A DNA stretch of 64,000 bases, taken from assembly GCF_002222615.2 (NCBI RefSeq), contig NZ_CP022412.2:682001-746000 (forward strand), given 5' to 3'. Within the stretch, counting starts at the first letter, position 1, and each line of letters opens with the position of its first letter. Made by a program: the position numbers and the translations under genes. Of this stretch, positions 34,139-44,444 are shown one piece after another. The stretch is from Bacteroides caccae. GTDB lineage: Bacteria > Bacteroidota > Bacteroidia > Bacteroidales > Bacteroidaceae. The notes under the pieces are model-generated. The model was not told the origin of the DNA and did no database searches. It was given only the letters and a program-made list of their open reading frames with translations.

Positions 34139-36541
34139 TCATTTATAATCATCCAAATTGATTTCCGTTATCTGATGAACGTTCGGATGTGGCATTTCAT
34201 AACCTTTTCCGTTAATTTCCTCCTTCAACAGTTCAATCTGTTCTTCTGTGATTTCGAATGCTTTATTTCCATAATCATTCAGTGTAGTTTTAACCGGATA
34301 TAAGAATCCCCACTTCTCAAAGAAATCGAGCATATTCAATCCTGAAATGTCACATACCTGACGTACAAAATCCAGCTGGTTCATACCTTGATTCTCACCC
34401 TTGTCACTCGGACTCTCATGAGTACGAAAATATTCATATAATTTATGATAAAAATCAGTTTTTTCTAATACATCTATCATGTACAGTTTGAGCTGCCAAA
34501 ATGGTACAAGTTGAGTTTCACGAGTAATATTTGCAATACCAGGAAGACAATGAGGACGTTTACCATCCACTATCAATGATGTAGCGCCTTGATAAATATT
34601 ATTATACGTTCCCAATGTCTGATCGTTCTCATCTTTCAACGTACATCCGTCAACCAACAACTTGCAAGGACGACCGAATGATGTCTGTATAAAAAGCGAC
34701 ATAATGTTATTGGTAACTTCAGTCAAACCGGCCCATTTCAACCCCGGACGTGTCTGATTGCAATGACCTACTTCATGCGCAGGTCCCCAACAACGAGTAG
34801 GAAAATTTTCTGGTTTACAGAACGGTTCCGCATAGTAATCACTAGCATTATAAACTGTACGATAATCTGATGCGTTCGGGCTCTTTGCCTTGTAGTCAAT
34901 AGAAAAATGCATCCGGTTATTGAACATCTTACCATATTTAACAAGTCCCATAAACTCTTCCTCCAAATATACCAGACGATCCAAATTTTCAATAGTCTTC
35001 GTTATCTCTGTATTGTACTTTTTGAAGTCAGATATTCTCCACGTCAAATGTGAGTATTCTCCCAAGATATCTATTTCCTGATACTTTGCATTGTCGCGAA
35101 TCTGAGCCCAATCACTTTCCTTGTTTTTCTGAATATCAAAATAACCGTTTACTTTTCCATTCGCAAAATGCACTTTTACCGTCTTTGCCTCAATATTCCT
35201 TTTCTGATCATTATCAGCATCTTCATGCCGGAGAGGAATGTCATCATTTACATGATTCAAAATATAAATTAAACCGCCGACCTCTACTGTTATCTCATTA
35301 TATCCTTCCGACAACTCGTAGGTTTTCGAATTGTTGTAACCACCGTTCAGATCTTGAATAAGCATCGAAATTCTACCACCCTCATAAATATCATCGACAA
35401 ATATAGCCAAGGTCTCACCCGCTTTTGCATAAATTCCAGTCGGATTATCTCTCAGGCTGTATTTAGATGTCTTATTAGCCGTAGCCATTACTGCTGGATT
35501 CTGGTAAGGACGGTAATCCGCCAATCGATAAGCAGACTCATAGTTTCCACTCAGCAAAGCAAGTCCCAATTCTTTCAAATATTCATTAGGGATTTGCTTA
35601 ATCTGCTTTTCTGTCACGCCAGCTTTAAGCTGTAAACCCATATTATCAGCAAAAATTGTAGCTGGATCAAATTTATTACTACTAGCTTCATAAAATTCCA
35701 TCTCAGCACAGCTTACTCTATCCTCATAGGCTTTATTTATGATAAAACGAACAAATTTGGCATCCTCCACAGGCTTAGACAATTTTATAGTAAATGGCGT
35801 ATGCACCCCATTACCTCTTGCATAATCACCTATTTTCACAAAATCATCCGGTTTATCGGCTGTCGAAACTTCCACTGTAAATTGATCGAATGAACCCCAT
35901 TTGTTTCCAGAGTCAGTACGTGGAGTATAAACGATACTATTCAGTGTATGCCCCTTCTCCAGTTCATACCTGATAGAAAATGGATATGAGACCTGCCCAA
36001 ACGCGGAATTAAAATATGTTTTCTTATTTCCATCATAGGACATCTTTAAGGTCAACGGATTCTGGTCTGTATCTTTACCTTGCGTTTCCTCAGAAGTGGC
36101 CTCGCCGCCAATTACTTTTATTAATTTGTCAGCAGAACTGGGAGCTGCTTCTTGAGAAATTGTGATATTACATTTATGATTGTCATCATACATCAATGTC
36201 AATACAGAACTTCTGACTCTCTCTGCAAAAGAATGTTCGCATACAATCGTCATTTTACCATTTTCAACAAGGGCGGTCAACCAATCTTCTCCCTTATTAC
36301 TTAAAGTTGATGCTATCTGGTTTATGTCCAATCCTTGCCCCAATACGAACTCACGTTTTTCTGTCCCTCCCTCATAAGGAAAGCTCACGGACTCTGTAGA
36401 AATTGTAATCCAATCATCAGGAATAGCCGAACTTGCACTGTCACTACATGAATAGCCTAAACAAGGATAAAGCAAAGATAATAAGATTACCCTCAACTTA
36501 CACCAATGGCCTTTTATGATAGGTATTTTTGTATTTTTCAT
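34139..36541 (-). CDS. M60-like (enhancin-type) metallopeptidase with BACON and F5/8 modules
   Basis: This 800-residue exported protein probably is a lipoprotein (Cys32 followed by SDS). BACON covers about 40-132 and an F5/8 domain about 135-287. The M60 region is about 350-790 with the gluzincin motif HEVGHCNQ (His589, Glu590, His593) and a third ligand Glu608 in AGLTEVTNN, matching HExxH-x(8-28)-E. M60-like proteases of gut Bacteroides cleave mucin-type O-glycoproteins. The organisation is like that of the characterised B. thetaiotaomicron BT4244. It lies between SusD and the surface glycan-binding protein, so a glycoprotein is the likely target of the locus. Cleavage specificity is not readable. 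Confidence 0.92.
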   Translation of the reverse strand: MKNTKIPIIKGHWCKLRVILLSLLYPCLGYSCSDSASSAIPDDWITISTESVSFPYEGGTEKREFVLGQGLDINQIASTLSNKGEDWLTALVENGKMTIVCEHSFAERVRSSVLTLMYDDNHKCNITISQEAAPSSADKLIKVIGGEATSEETQGKDTDQNPLTLKMSYDGNKKTYFNSAFGQVSYPFSIRYELEKGHTLNSIVYTPRTDSGNKWGSFDQFTVEVSTADKPDDFVKIGDYARGNGVHTPFTIKLSKPVEDAKFVRFIINKAYEDRVSCAEMEFYEASSNKFDPATIFADNMGLQLKAGVTEKQIKQIPNEYLKELGLALLSGNYESAYRLADYRPYQNPAVMATANKTSKYSLRDNPTGIYAKAGETLAIFVDDIYEGGRISMLIQDLNGGYNNSKTYELSEGYNEITVEVGGLIYILNHVNDDIPLRHEDADNDQKRNIEAKTVKVHFANGKVNGYFDIQKNKESDWAQIRDNAKYQEIDILGEYSHLTWRISDFKKYNTEITKTIENLDRLVYLEEEFMGLVKYGKMFNNRMHFSIDYKAKSPNASDYRTVYNASDYYAEPFCKPENFPTRCWGPAHEVGHCNQTRPGLKWAGLTEVTNNIMSLFIQTSFGRPCKLLVDGCTLKDENDQTLGTYNNIYQGATSLIVDGKRPHCLPGIANITRETQLVPFWQLKLYMIDVLEKTDFYHKLYEYFRTHESPSDKGENQGMNQLDFVRQVCDISGLNMLDFFEKWGFLYPVKTTLNDYGNKAFEITEEQIELLKEEINGKGYEMPHPNVHQITEINLDDYK

Positions 36542-36623
36542 GACCTCATTTCGATATTTTACGTTAACTTATTTTATGCAAGAGTTTATATTTAAGGTAG
36601 TCCAGTATGAATAACATGTAAAG

Positions 36624-36665
36624 CAAAGGCAAAGTCGGAACAAAAGAGCCCGGTCTCTGCCTTTG
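36624..36665 (-). promoter_or_regulatory. Intercistronic hairpin between SusD and M60 genes
   Basis: CAAAGGCA (36624-36631) pairs with TGCCTTTG (36658-36665) around a loop with its own short stem. It is 20 bp past the SusD stop and lacks a strong T-run, so it is more likely an mRNA-stabilising or attenuating hairpin than a full terminator. Confidence 0.5.
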
Positions 36666-36685
36666 TTTATCAAACTGTCATACGA

Positions 36686-38713
36686 TTAATTCCATAACGG
36701 ATTTTGAACCGTCAATTTACTCTTCTGCATTTCATTGTAAGGTACAGGATAAAGCAACATAGCTTTTGACCATGGATATCTATCTACCACAATACGGTTG
36801 TAGTATGAATCTTCACCAATTTTATCATAAAATTCAATTGCAGTGTTTTTAGCACTATTGTACTTTTTTACTGCTTCTTTACTGATGTCCATACCATAAC
36901 GTATCAACAGTTTATTCTCATTATCTTTAATCCATTCACCAGTAGCCTCATCCTGTGACCATCCTGCACGCATCCATCTATGCATATCAAAATAATAGTT
37001 CCCTTCTCCCAACATTTCAATAATACGTTCACGATAGATAGCTTCACGCTGCAAATCCTGATTTCCTATTATGTTCTTTCCATAAGGTGCAGGTTTCGTA
37101 GCCAGTTCCTTATATCCGGGAATACCAGCACGTTCACGCACCAAATCCAGATACTTAATTACATTTTCATCGTTCGGATTTATCTCATTACATACTTCTG
37201 CATAGTACAAGTAGAAGTCTGCTAAACGGAAATAGATCCAAGGACGTCCCCAATCCGTTGGATACGATCCTTCTTTCAGCAACGTACGGTTATTAAACTT
37301 ATAAAGTAAATAGCCTGCGCGTGCATGCATAGTGTTATCTCTATAGCCTGCACCACCTTTACTAAAATGAGCTCCCCAATCTGGGTAACTGCTTCTTTGT
37401 ATATGCCAGCTCTTTCCTTCGTATGTAACATCAGCATAAAAACGGGGCTCGCGATTAACATACATATTGAAGATGTGCTTGTCTACATGTTGCTTATTAT
37501 TACAAACATTTACCCAGTTCGTAAATCCGTTTTCATTATAATCAGGATCTTCACTAATATCCAATCCACTATTCGTAAAGAACAAATCGACAATATTCTG
37601 ATAAAAACCTACATTACCCATAGCACTAGGAATATCTCCAGGGATTGTACGAGCTTCCATTTTAGCAGTGACGCCATCATTATAATCGTTATTTCCGTTA
37701 GCCCAAAGAATCTCATCGTTATAATGTTGGAACAATTCATATATTGATGTATGAGGATCTCTCTCTTTGGAATAATAAAGATCCATACCATGTGCTTCGG
37801 CAAATCTCAACAAAGCTTCAAGATGTGTCTTGGCAGTTTGCCATTTGTTATCATCACGATCGGGGAAAAGACGCTTTCCATCATGATTTGTCAAACTCAA
37901 CGCTTCTTTATAGCCTCCATTAAACAGAGGAGAAGCTGCATATACCCACAAACGTGCACGTAATGCTAAAGCAGCCGCTTTTGTAGGACGCAGGATTTCA
38001 CGAAGATTGTACATACTGTTGTCATGGCTGGTATCATCCCCTGTCCCTGTTTTTATCGTTTCAGGCAGATCATCCCTATATTCACCGTTTATAACAGATT
38101 CTAATAACTGATCAATGTGTCCTACCATTTCATCAACAGATGCACGTGCATAATCAAGGCTCTCATCTGATGGATCAGCTGTCTCGGGAATAATAGGTGT
38201 AGGACCATAGAATTCAAATAACAAGAAATAGTTATAAGCAAGCAGATAAGTAACATCCGCCTTATAACGGCGCATCTCTTCTACTGAAATATAACCGTCA
38301 GCATTGATCGGATCACCTATGCTTTCAGGTGCCATATCCAAAAAGATCATTGCCTGGCGAATTTGTTTATAACAATTCCACCAACGGTTGTGAGTGGTAC
38401 TACTAGGAGTAAAAGTATTCTGTCCGAATTTCAACACACTAGGATGAGCACAAACGATTTCTCCTGAATAGATAGCTTGCGCATTAACGGTTCCATTTGA
38501 ATTTTGCACATCCAAACCTGCTTCCGAATAGTTCGGACAGGTTTGATAGATTTCTCCATACCATTGTTTGATATATTTAGCTTTGGAAAACACTTCTTCC
38601 TTGTCCAAATTTTGAGCAAGTTCTTTAGAAACATCCAAATAATCTGAGCAAGAGGTCAACATACCTGCCATTAATACGACGGTTGCTGTACATACTGTTT
38701 TTATAATATTCAT
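36686..38713 (-). CDS. SusD/RagB family nutrient-binding lipoprotein
   Basis: This 675-residue outer-membrane lipoprotein has a lipobox MLTSC (Cys22) followed by SDYLDVSKELAQNLDKEEVF, the typical SusD start. The helical TPR-like core includes YKADVTYLLAYNYFLLFEFY with GPTPIIPE, a family landmark. The C-terminal part has FRLADFYLYYAEVCNEINPN and the end motif LLYPVPYNEMQ. SusD forms a lid over SusC and binds the glycan before import. It is 29 bp downstream of SusC, as in almost all SusCD pairs. The ligand is unknown; locus content suggests O-glycan or glycoprotein fragments. Confidence 0.96.
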   Translation of the reverse strand: MNIIKTVCTATVVLMAGMLTSCSDYLDVSKELAQNLDKEEVFSKAKYIKQWYGEIYQTCPNYSEAGLDVQNSNGTVNAQAIYSGEIVCAHPSVLKFGQNTFTPSSTTHNRWWNCYKQIRQAMIFLDMAPESIGDPINADGYISVEEMRRYKADVTYLLAYNYFLLFEFYGPTPIIPETADPSDESLDYARASVDEMVGHIDQLLESVINGEYRDDLPETIKTGTGDDTSHDNSMYNLREILRPTKAAALALRARLWVYAASPLFNGGYKEALSLTNHDGKRLFPDRDDNKWQTAKTHLEALLRFAEAHGMDLYYSKERDPHTSIYELFQHYNDEILWANGNNDYNDGVTAKMEARTIPGDIPSAMGNVGFYQNIVDLFFTNSGLDISEDPDYNENGFTNWVNVCNNKQHVDKHIFNMYVNREPRFYADVTYEGKSWHIQRSSYPDWGAHFSKGGAGYRDNTMHARAGYLLYKFNNRTLLKEGSYPTDWGRPWIYFRLADFYLYYAEVCNEINPNDENVIKYLDLVRERAGIPGYKELATKPAPYGKNIIGNQDLQREAIYRERIIEMLGEGNYYFDMHRWMRAGWSQDEATGEWIKDNENKLLIRYGMDISKEAVKKYNSAKNTAIEFYDKIGEDSYYNRIVVDRYPWSKAMLLYPVPYNEMQKSKLTVQNPLWN

Positions 38714-38742
38714 AATTGATTATTCTTATAATTGATTATTGG

Positions 38743-41700
38743 TTAAAAAGTCACATCAAGACCAAAAGTCCAAGTCGCGTTAATCGGATATCTTGCACCA
38801 CTGTTTCCAATTTCCGGATCCCACATTTTAACATGATCCCACACAGCAAGATTACTTCCCTGCACATAAATGCGAAGATTCTGCATCTTCCATCTCTGCA
38901 CCAATTTTTTATCAAACTGATAACCAAGTTCCACATTCTTCAGACGGAGAAAACTTCCATTTCTGTACCACCATGTACTATTCAGCGTATTATTGCTATA
39001 TTCATTGGTATGTAAACGAGGGTATAAAACATTCATATTATTAGGATCACTTGCACTCCAATGATCGGCAGCTTGTACACGTGCAGAAGATTGATCTTTT
39101 CCATTAGCAAATGGGACAAAATAACTAGTGTTTGCTTTCAAGTTAACGGATGTTCTACCTACTCCCTGGAAAAATACACCGGCATAAATACCTTTATATT
39201 GTACATTAAGTCCGAAACCATAAACAAGTTGCGGATTATTTGGATAAATGCCACTATAATAAGTCTGGTCATTATCGTCAATAACACCATCACCATTCAA
39301 GTCTTTATATTTAATATCACCAGGCTTCACATCAGCAGCATAAGTAGCAATTCCATCTTTTAATTTGTAATTATAACTACCATCTGATTTTTCAGTAATA
39401 ATAAAATCCTGATTGGTAAATAATCCTTCCGCTACATATATTTTATTTGTCCCGATAGAAGTACCAGTTTGAGCAAGCCATGGATAAGCCTGTGGAATCT
39501 CATCCTTTTCTATAATCTTGTTAACAGCATATGTTACATTACCTCTAGCTGAAAGCACCCAGTCTTTTCCGATATTATGTTTAACTGTAATACTAGCATC
39601 AAAACCTTCATTAGTCGTTACACCAAAATTCTGCCATGGATTTTGACGGAAACCAGTAGCCGTAGGAATAGTTACACGCTGAATCAAAATGTCTTCCCGT
39701 CGATTATGAAAATAATCAGCAGTAATATCAACACGACCACGGAATAATCCCATATCAATACCGAAATTGCTTTTCTTCTCTATTTCCCAACTAATATATG
39801 GAGCAGCAAATGTGTTTTCATAAATTCTTCCCATATCATTAGTAGGGCCACCATTAGTTCCGGGATTCAAGCCTACATTTTGACTACCGCTATCAGTCAA
39901 TAACTCTCTATATACAAAACGGTTACCTCCTGTATTGTCATTTCCTGTAAGACCATAAGAAGCCCTCAAACGTAATTTACTAAGAATATTCAAGATATTC
40001 TCCTTTTGCATAAATCTCTCGGCATGTACATTCCAAGCAGCTCCTACTGCAGGAAAAACACCCCAACGGTTACCTGGAGCGAAATTTTCGCTACCTGTTG
40101 CACCAAAACTAGCTTCTAATACATAACGATTATCATAAGCATAAGTACCCCGCATTACAATATTCTGTTTACGATAAGGCAACAGTTTCAAACCACCAAC
40201 GTCTTCTGCTCCGTTAGATTTTCTGGAACCTTGGTATTGAGTTTCTTTTTGATTATATACAAAAGTTCCTGTAACAGCATGCTTTTTAGCAAAAGTACGT
40301 TCGTAATTCAATTGTGCTTCAATATATATTTTTTTAGTACCACTACTTGTACTGACAGAAGCTTCTCCAAGCGGGCTACCTTCGTCAAATAGTTTTTTGA
40401 TAAGCAAACCGTTTTCATCTCTACCTGTGACGGTATATTTATCCGGACTCGCCGAACGTTTTAAAGTAGAACTGAAATCTGCATCAAAACTTATACTACC
40501 TTGAACAGACAGTCCTTTCGTTATGAAGTCGAGTTTTTGTCTCAAAGTTGCCTTAGTTTGCATTGCTACAGACCATTTCTTAGAATAACCGGAATAATTA
40601 AGTAAATTATAAGGATTATAACGTCCATCCGCATCTGTATCACAAACTGCAGCAGTCCCGTCCGACCATGTAAAAGGTACCAAATGAGTCGGGAAAAGTA
40701 TGATATGTTTAAAAATCTGGTCAGAAGAATTTCCTGGGTTATTTTGAGTTCTGTATTGTCCACTCATATCAACGGAAAGTTTGGTCGTCGGAGTAATATC
40801 CATATCTACATTGGAGCGCAAATTATAACGTTCCAATCCGATATTGGCATTGTAGTCATCCAATGGATTCGATTTAAACATACCATTTTCCTTATAATAA
40901 GCTCCTGATACAAAGAACTTAGTTTTTTCCGAACCTCCTCGCAGATTCACTGTATAACGTTGATTCTGCGTGTTATTAGATAATAAGTCGGTCCAAATAG
41001 AATTCGGGTATAAATCCGGATCAACTCCATCCCGATACCTTGCCAACGCTTCTGCACTGTATGGAGCGCTATTTTGCACATAATTATCCCAATTAGGATT
41101 ACCCGCATCATTCCAAGACGCTTCATTCCACATTGATAAATAATCCCAAGAGTTCATCAACTCCGGCATACGGGTAGGAGTAGCAATACTATATTGTGCG
41201 TTGAAGCTGATAATAGTTTTTTGTGCACGCCCACGTTTTGTTGTAATCAAAACTACACCATTAGCACCTTCAGAACCATATACAGCAGTAGCAGCAGCAT
41301 CTTTCAAGACAGTAAATGTCTCAATTTCATCTGTGTCAAGATCATTCATGCTACGAGGAACACCATCCACCAACACCAATGGACTCGTACCACCTGCGTA
41401 TGAACTTTGACCACGAATCCAAAAATCGGCATCATCATTTCCCGGTTCTCCAGAACGTTGAATGGCAATCACACCAGCAACCTGACCAGCAATCGTATTT
41501 GATAAACTACGCGTTGGTATAGCAATCTCTGCAGGTTTCATTGTATTCACAGAAGATACTACACTTTCTTTCTTTTGTGAACCGTAACCAATAACAACAA
41601 CGTCATCCAGATTTACATTCGATTCCGCCATAGCAATGTTGATAACACTTTTATCCTTTACTTTCTGTTCAACACTATTATAACCAATATAGCGGAATTC

Positions 41701-42207
41701 CAAAACTTCACCTTCTCTTGCTTTAATAGTGTATTTACCATCCATATCGGTTAATACACCGTTAATAGTGCCTTTCACTATTACTGTGGCACCAATAATA
41801 GGCTCCCCTGCTCCATCGGAAACGGTACCTGTAACAGTTTTAGTAGCTCCTTTTTTAGAAGTCAACGCGTCTTTAGAAGAAAGCGACAATACTATTTGTT
41901 TATTCTGAAATTTGAATGTAATATTAGTCGGTTCAAACATTTTACGAAGCGCCAGACGCACTTCTTCATTCTTGCAGTTCAGACTTACCAATTGTTCTGC
42001 ATTTATTTCAGTCGCATCATAAGAGAACAAATACCCCGAAGCCTTCTCTACTCTTGCCATAGCTTCTTTTAAAGGTATTTTACTAAACGAAATGCTAATC
42101 TTCTCCGTACCGCTCTGAGCGAATATTCCTATAGAAAAGAGGCATACGATAATTAATAAATAAAATTTCTTGTATTCCATAAGTAATTTAGATGTTTTTT
42201 TTTCCAT
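38743..42207 (-). CDS. SusC/RagA TonB-dependent transporter with N-terminal STN domain
   Basis: This 1,154-residue outer-membrane transporter imports glycan pieces using TonB energy. After the signal peptide come an STN domain (about 37-92; KISISFSKIPLKEAMARVEK), a carboxypeptidase-like beta domain (103-185; GEPIIGATVIVKGTINGVLT), the plug (about 205-320; FWIRGQSSYAGGTSPLVLVD then TFTVLKDAAATAVYGSEGAN) and a 22-strand barrel ending TFGLDVTF. STN domains normally contact an anti-sigma factor, yet the locus has a hybrid two-component regulator. The start at 42207 has an alternative Met at 42180 that gives a shorter signal peptide. The 110-bp upstream gap contains a 12-bp palindrome AACAATATTGTT (42284-42295). 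Confidence 0.96.
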   Translation of the reverse strand: MEKKTSKLLMEYKKFYLLIIVCLFSIGIFAQSGTEKISISFSKIPLKEAMARVEKASGYLFSYDATEINAEQLVSLNCKNEEVRLALRKMFEPTNITFKFQNKQIVLSLSSKDALTSKKGATKTVTGTVSDGAGEPIIGATVIVKGTINGVLTDMDGKYTIKAREGEVLEFRYIGYNSVEQKVKDKSVINIAMAESNVNLDDVVVIGYGSQKKESVVSSVNTMKPAEIAIPTRSLSNTIAGQVAGVIAIQRSGEPGNDDADFWIRGQSSYAGGTSPLVLVDGVPRSMNDLDTDEIETFTVLKDAAATAVYGSEGANGVVLITTKRGRAQKTIISFNAQYSIATPTRMPELMNSWDYLSMWNEASWNDAGNPNWDNYVQNSAPYSAEALARYRDGVDPDLYPNSIWTDLLSNNTQNQRYTVNLRGGSEKTKFFVSGAYYKENGMFKSNPLDDYNANIGLERYNLRSNVDMDITPTTKLSVDMSGQYRTQNNPGNSSDQIFKHIILFPTHLVPFTWSDGTAAVCDTDADGRYNPYNLLNYSGYSKKWSVAMQTKATLRQKLDFITKGLSVQGSISFDADFSSTLKRSASPDKYTVTGRDENGLLIKKLFDEGSPLGEASVSTSSGTKKIYIEAQLNYERTFAKKHAVTGTFVYNQKETQYQGSRKSNGAEDVGGLKLLPYRKQNIVMRGTYAYDNRYVLEASFGATGSENFAPGNRWGVFPAVGAAWNVHAERFMQKENILNILSKLRLRASYGLTGNDNTGGNRFVYRELLTDSGSQNVGLNPGTNGGPTNDMGRIYENTFAAPYISWEIEKKSNFGIDMGLFRGRVDITADYFHNRREDILIQRVTIPTATGFRQNPWQNFGVTTNEGFDASITVKHNIGKDWVLSARGNVTYAVNKIIEKDEIPQAYPWLAQTGTSIGTNKIYVAEGLFTNQDFIITEKSDGSYNYKLKDGIATYAADVKPGDIKYKDLNGDGVIDDNDQTYYSGIYPNNPQLVYGFGLNVQYKGIYAGVFFQGVGRTSVNLKANTSYFVPFANGKDQSSARVQAADHWSASDPNNMNVLYPRLHTNEYSNNTLNSTWWYRNGSFLRLKNVELGYQFDKKLVQRWKMQNLRIYVQGSNLAVWDHVKMWDPEIGNSGARYPINATWTFGLDVTF

Positions 42208-42316
42208 AACATTTTTAATTCTAAGTGTTTTTCGAATTGATGTAAGATCATAGTTTCACATAGGCTTTCATATTTAAAGATTCAACAATATTGTTTTATA
42301 TATTCTAAACAAGCAA

Positions 42317-44425
42317 TTACCAACCAGCATGTTCGTTCTTATTCTCACGCGAGTCAGCATTGCGTTTCTTTTCTCCTGTATAATTCCATTCAATTTCGTC
42401 CGTGTATTCTTTTCCGTTATGTGTTGCAACGGTTCTTATTACATTTTTACCTTGTTCCAGTGTTACATTATCAAAAACATAATGTACATCAGTATATCCC
42501 TTGCGAATACCAGTCAATTCTTTACCATTAAGATATACTATAGGAGTACCAATATTAGAATAAACTGTCACAGAGGTCTGTTTCCGCTCACGATCCGCAT
42601 TTCGGCGCTGCGTCAAATACAATACAGGCTCCTTGCTCCAGTTGGCTTTATACCAATAATAAGAATCCTTCTTGATTTTCCGGTCAAAAGTCATCAAGCC
42701 TTTCAAGTTACGAGCAGGTACACCACCCCGACTCCACATCGGCACAGCAAAATCAAACATATTCCATAGATAAGAAGCAATGATATAAGGATGTTTCGAA
42801 ATAACACTCCATTGATATTCATGCGTTTTAGTCTGGAATGTTTCCGGATAAAAAGGTTTTCCCCAATTCAATGCATCACCGAGATATTCAGTCTGATGTT
42901 CCAAATTGGCATCCGCACCATATTCTGTCAACATCAGCTTTTGCCACGGGTACTTTTCTTCCAATCCTTTCACCCATGGTTCAATATCTTGTAGCTTCTT
43001 CTCATACCATCCGAAATAGCGGTTCATCCCCTGAATATCTGTATTCTGATTCACTGCATGTTCAGCATGTCCGAAACCATTGACAGCTACAGTATAACGA
43101 TCCGGGTCCTCTGTCTTGGCAAGATTATGAAGTACCTGCGTCAGCCCGGCTGTATATTCGTGAGGTTGATATACCTCATTATGTAACCCCCAAACATAGA
43201 TAGAAGGGTGATTAAAACTCTGACGAATCAACTCACGAAGCTGAGACTGTGCGTTTTCCGCTTCGTATCCTGTCACACGATTCACAAAAGGGATTTCAGC
43301 CCAAATAACCAATCCCAAAGAATCACAACGAGAATAGAGATAATCTGATTGTTGATAATGGGCGAAACGGACAGTTGTGGCCCCTACGTCCATTATCTGT
43401 GCTAAATCAAAATCATGTTCTTTATTAGTTAAAGCACTTCCTAATCCCCACCAATCCTGATGACGAGTTACACCATACATCGGATATTTCTCATCATTCA
43501 GATAAAATCCTTTACCAGCAACAACCTCAAACTTACGAACACCCAAAGGCTGGATAACTTCATCAATAACCTTTCCTTCTGATACCAAACGTGAAACGAC
43601 CTTATACAAATAAGGATCTTTACGTCCCTGCCAAAGATGAGGTTTGTTTAATTTAAAAGTTGAAAAATAAGTCTGCGTTCCCTGAGGAGTTAATTCCAAA
43701 GGAAGACGATGTGAAGCAACTCTCTTTCCTTCTTGGGTATAGAGAGTATTTTCAAGTACTAAATTCGCAGGAGTAAGGCTGCCATTGTCTAATTTTACTT
43801 TTACAGTAATATCTGCAGAACGTTTCGAAACATTTTTCTGAGTAATATAAACACCTGGAGAAGCACAATCGGTAACTGTTATATTATTTTGTTCAGTAAC
43901 AATTAGCCATACCGGGCGATAAATACCTCCATACACTCCGAAAAGGCTATGATTCACCGGAATAACATCCGGTCGTGCAGTATTATCAGCTTTTACCATG
44001 ATTTCATTCTCAGCTCCAAATTTCAAAGCTGTTCCTATCTCAAAAGCAAAAGCACTATAACCTCCTTTATGGGTTCCTACAAGCTTACTGTTAACATATA
44101 CCTCGGTGTTTGCGCCCACACCTTCAAACCGAAGAAACACACGCTTCCCTTTCAATTCTTCATTAAAGAATTGTTTTTTCTTGTAATAGCCAACTCCTTC
44201 ATAAAAAGAAGCAGCCTTTACCTGCATATCTTTAGCATTCCATGTGTGAGGCAGATTTACAGTTTCCCATTTCCCCTCCCATTGAGCAACAACTTTTACT
44301 GGGTCTTCCGAAAAAGGACCGCGTTTGAATAACCAACCTTCATTGAAAGAGGTCACTTCCCGGGCAGTGAGAGAGAAAAACTGCCCGATCAATACTAACA
44401 AAACGAATGTAAATTTGAACTTCAT
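42317..44425 (-). CDS. Glycoside hydrolase family 2 (beta-galactosidase-like)
   Basis: This 702-residue exported GH2 has a signal peptide (1-21, ending FFSLTA). The modules are a sugar-binding sandwich (about 25-180; LPHTWNAKDMQ), an Ig-like domain (185-300), a TIM barrel (300-600) and a short C-terminal beta domain. The acid/base is Glu417 in VWGLHNEVYQP and the nucleophile Glu501 in LMLTEYGAD, both in standard GH2 context. Beta-galactosidase is the most common activity for this architecture, but other exo-beta activities cannot be excluded. It lies between the fucosidase gene and SusC; 19 bp separate it from the fucosidase stop, so the two are co-transcribed. Confidence 0.9.
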   Translation of the reverse strand: MKFKFTFVLLVLIGQFFSLTAREVTSFNEGWLFKRGPFSEDPVKVVAQWEGKWETVNLPHTWNAKDMQVKAASFYEGVGYYKKKQFFNEELKGKRVFLRFEGVGANTEVYVNSKLVGTHKGGYSAFAFEIGTALKFGAENEIMVKADNTARPDVIPVNHSLFGVYGGIYRPVWLIVTEQNNITVTDCASPGVYITQKNVSKRSADITVKVKLDNGSLTPANLVLENTLYTQEGKRVASHRLPLELTPQGTQTYFSTFKLNKPHLWQGRKDPYLYKVVSRLVSEGKVIDEVIQPLGVRKFEVVAGKGFYLNDEKYPMYGVTRHQDWWGLGSALTNKEHDFDLAQIMDVGATTVRFAHYQQSDYLYSRCDSLGLVIWAEIPFVNRVTGYEAENAQSQLRELIRQSFNHPSIYVWGLHNEVYQPHEYTAGLTQVLHNLAKTEDPDRYTVAVNGFGHAEHAVNQNTDIQGMNRYFGWYEKKLQDIEPWVKGLEEKYPWQKLMLTEYGADANLEHQTEYLGDALNWGKPFYPETFQTKTHEYQWSVISKHPYIIASYLWNMFDFAVPMWSRGGVPARNLKGLMTFDRKIKKDSYYWYKANWSKEPVLYLTQRRNADRERKQTSVTVYSNIGTPIVYLNGKELTGIRKGYTDVHYVFDNVTLEQGKNVIRTVATHNGKEYTDEIEWNYTGEKKRNADSRENKNEHAGW

Positions 44426-44444
44426 ATTACAATCCTCTTTTGAT

